Part shown: one piece after another, positions 63,258-64,000 of the stretch | Position numbering within the stretch: position 1 is the stretch's first letter | Layout of the letters: each line of letters begins with the position of its first letter | Notes under the pieces: generated by a model | Seen by the model: only the letters and a program-made list of their open reading frames with translations | Told to the model about the DNA's origin: nothing | The model's database searches: none | Assembly (NCBI RefSeq): GCF_019670105.1 | Contig: NZ_AP023032.1 | Location: forward strand, 1,606,972-1,670,971 | Direction of reading: 5' to 3' | Source: Agarivorans albus | GTDB lineage: Bacteria; Pseudomonadota; Gammaproteobacteria; Enterobacterales; Celerinatantimonadaceae | Length of the DNA: 64,000 nucleotides | Made by a program: the position numbers and the translations under genes

Positions 63258-64000
63258 ATGAAACTGAAAACACTTGCTGTTGCAGTTACTGCGGCAACAA
63301 TTTCTTCAAGCGCATTCGCTCTTGATTTCAACGGTTACTTCCGTGCTGGCTTCGGCTTAAACGCTGATGGTGGTTCACAGTACTGTTATGGTGATGGTGG
63401 CCCTAACGCTCACGTTGTTGGTCGTTTAGGTGATGAGTGTGATACTTACGCAGAGTTAGCATTGAGCCAAAACGTTGTAGAACGTAACACTGGTGAAAAG
63501 TTCTCTATTCACACTTTAGTTGCTTACGGTACTCAAGAAGGTAACACTGACCAACGTGGTAACTCTTGGCAGGGCGTAGGCGAAGCTTCAGACCCATGGT
63601 CTGGTCAGCGTCTATCTTTCCGTGAAGCTTACGCTAAGTACACTATGGCTAGCGGCACAGAAATCTGGGCTGGTAACCGTTACTACGGTCGTAAAGATGT
63701 ACACATTAACGACTGGTACTACGTAAACGGTTCTGGTTACGGTGCTGGTGTTGATAGCATTGACCTAGGCTTCGCTCGTTTGGGTGTAGCTGTACGTCAT
63801 AACAAATGGCATGATGTAGGTGGTGACGATAGCCAACCTTACACTTCAACTCCTCAATTAGACGTTCGTTTAAGCGGTATTGATATTGGTTTAGGTTCTA
63901 TTGATTTAATCGCTATGGGCGGCAAAGCTAACCTAAGTGATGCTCAAGAAGATGCTCAAACTGATGGCAGCTACAACGACAAAACTGGTGTTCAGTTAAC
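63258..64000 (+). CDS. lamB: Maltoporin, LamB family (3' end outside window)
   Basis: 247 codons present of an expected 400 or more. A signal peptide of 21 residues (MKLKTLAVAVTAATISSSAF, cut after Ala21) is followed by LDFNGYFRAGFGLNADGG, like the start of mature E. coli LamB. Typical loops and strands follow: YAELALSQNVVE, WAGNRYYGRKDVHINDWYY and GAGVDSIDLGFARLGVAV. An outer-membrane trimeric porin for maltose and maltodextrins or related oligosaccharides. GGAAAGGA lies upstream. The sugar specificity cannot be fixed from the N-terminal half. Confidence 0.93.
   Translation, partial: MKLKTLAVAVTAATISSSAFALDFNGYFRAGFGLNADGGSQYCYGDGGPNAHVVGRLGDECDTYAELALSQNVVERNTGEKFSIHTLVAYGTQEGNTDQRGNSWQGVGEASDPWSGQRLSFREAYAKYTMASGTEIWAGNRYYGRKDVHINDWYYVNGSGYGAGVDSIDLGFARLGVAVRHNKWHDVGGDDSQPYTSTPQLDVRLSGIDIGLGSIDLIAMGGKANLSDAQEDAQTDGSYNDKTGVQL

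Overview
The window reads as chromosomal DNA of a marine gammaproteobacterium of the Alteromonadales/Vibrionales type. Gene content and order (suhB/trmJ-iscRSUA-hscBA-fdx-iscX, rlmN-pilW-rodZ-ispG-hisS-yfgM-bamB-der, guaBA, gcvA-ygdD-rlmM, queF/syd, truC) match the E. coli/Vibrio/Shewanella core. A beta-xylosidase, a maltoporin, a GlyGly-CTERM trypsin and a dCache chemoreceptor suggest a polysaccharide-degrading marine bacterium such as Agarivorans. That genus is an inference from gene style, not a database result.

Layout. 1-2316: a truncated GH43 beta-xylosidase gene divergent from an AraC-type regulator. 2317-2891: gene-free, with two different repeat elements. 2892-11900: an accessory mix (SDR/DUF2867 protein, Tas-like aldo-keto reductase, unknown lipoprotein, HrpB-like helicase, cytochrome b561, SanA-like protein, secreted trypsin). 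11978-17524: queA-tgt-yajC-secD-secF, which joins queuosine tRNA modification to the Sec accessory complex. 17574-19651: rhodanese, two small unknown genes, suhB. 19823-27893: trmJ, the complete Isc iron-sulfur operon behind two abutting IscR sites, then pepB and ndk. 28051-37091: rlmN to der and a yfgJ-like zinc-ribbon gene. 37140-40786: a LuxR-type regulator fused to an alpha/beta-hydrolase domain that lacks its serine nucleophile, then xseA. 40918-44033: guaB-guaA. 44365-48315: an MFS transporter, the GcvB small RNA divergent from gcvA, ygdD, rlmM. 48384-58653 (minus strand): NAD-type isocitrate dehydrogenase, chemoreceptor, xni, ppnN, diguanylate cyclase, a TPR protein with a degenerate GGDEF-like tail, queF. 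58714-62838: syd, a three-gene cluster of unknown function, yqcC-truC. 63258-end: start of a lamB-like maltoporin gene behind a long regulatory region with a CRP site.

Most of the window is conserved housekeeping DNA. The less explained content lies between genes. There are two dispersed repeat families with terminal inverted repeats (A, about 160 bp, two copies plus one solitary end; B, about 270 bp, two copies) and one single-copy candidate (C). Their ends repeatedly supply or abut stop codons, or sit just upstream of start codons. The other main points are the pseudo-hydrolase LuxR regulator, the active/degenerate GGDEF gene pair, a divergent GcvB homologue, and a heptanucleotide tandem repeat between two divergent genes. 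I found no CRISPR array, phage, transposase gene, tRNA or rRNA.
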